A stretch of DNA of 7,753 nt from UBA11524 sp964547515 (GTDB lineage Bacteria > Bacillota > Clostridia > Christensenellales > Aristaeellaceae), in assembly GCA_964547515.1 (NCBI GenBank), contig CAZJOA010000133.1, forward strand, positions 1-7,753, given 5' to 3'. The position numbers were made by a program, and so were the translations under genes. Each line of letters begins with the position of its first letter. Positions within the stretch are counted from its first letter, which is position 1. Of the stretch, positions 7,651 to 7,753 are shown piece by piece. The notes beneath the pieces are model-generated. The model was not told the DNA's origin. It ran no database searches and saw nothing but the letters and a program-made list of their open reading frames with translations.

Positions 7651-7679
7651 ACTATACAATCAAAACGGAAAATTGAACA
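7651..7679 (-). promoter_or_regulatory. Candidate sigma-A-type promoter for the cluster
   Basis: On the minus strand, a -10 hexamer TATAGT (7651-7656, five of six consensus bases) lies 17 bases after a poor -35, TGTTCA (7674-7679, three of six). It sits in a locally AT-rich stretch inside an otherwise GC-rich window, upstream of the first gene. Transcription would start near 7644, giving a leader of about 80 bases in which no further element is recognised. The weak -35 fits a promoter that needs an activator. This is a pattern match only. Confidence 0.5.
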
Positions 7680-7720
7680 TGGACACATTTCGTCTTTGCA
7701 TATGTAAATATTTCGTCCAT
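7679..7720. promoter_or_regulatory. Candidate operator: paired direct repeats around a near-palindrome
   Basis: Two exact copies of ATTTCGTC (plus strand 7687-7694 and 7710-7717) are 23 bases apart, about two helical turns. Between them is TTTGCATATGTAAA (7695-7708), palindromic except for one pair. The outer edges carry ATGGAC (7679-7684) and its reverse complement GTCCAT (7715-7720). The block abuts the candidate -35, the usual position for AraC-type activators, and the YesN-type response regulators often associated with such importers belong to that class. The regulator is not in the window, so its identity is inferred. Confidence 0.5.
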
Positions 7721-7753
7721 ATCCGACCAGATTGTGCTCAAACCAGGGCGAAG

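Overview
The window is one co-directional minus-strand gene cluster for uptake and intracellular cleavage of an oligosaccharide. In transcription order it encodes an LplB-type sugar ABC permease (7561 to 6602), a YtcP/LplC-type sugar ABC permease (6584 to 5622), a 563-residue LipO-type solute-binding protein (5542 to 3851), a 678-residue divergent relative of glycoside hydrolase family GH115 (3784 to 1748), and a GH36-type alpha-galactosidase (1737 to the window edge). The last gene is open at position 1, so its C-terminus lies outside the window. No gene is supported on the plus strand. The long plus-strand open frames there are shadows of GC-rich genes.

Organism: the paired LplB/YtcP permeases with a large LipO-type binding protein, the strong AGGAGG-type ribosome binding sites and the high GC content suggest a Bacillota (Clostridia-like) carbohydrate degrader, perhaps from gut or another plant-polysaccharide habitat. 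The binding protein has a signal peptidase I type signal and no lipobox, which is unusual for a typical Gram-positive importer. Taxonomy below this level cannot be read from the sequence.

Layout: 7562-7753 is the only sizeable non-coding stretch. It holds a candidate promoter with a good -10 and a poor -35. Just upstream are two copies of an 8-base direct repeat, 23 bases apart, around a near-palindrome, which resembles an activator-binding site. The two permease genes are 17 bases apart. The binding-protein gene has a short gap on each side (79 and 66 bases), each with a possible RNA hairpin. The one after it, at 3809-3834, is strong but has no U-tract, so it looks more like an mRNA-stabilising or processing element than a terminator. 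The GH115-like and GH36 genes are 10 bases apart, and the ribosome binding site of the second overlaps the stop codon of the first.

Working model: the binding protein captures an oligosaccharide outside the membrane and the two permeases import it. They need an ATPase encoded elsewhere, as is usual for this family (MsmX-type shared ATPases). Two enzymes without signal peptides then act on it in the cytoplasm. A GH115-like enzyme beside an alpha-galactosidase suggests a substrate with both uronic acid and alpha-galactose decoration, such as galactosylated glucuronoxylan or an arabinogalactan fragment. That substrate is inferred, and the GH115-like protein departs from the family at several signature motifs, so its specificity may differ.
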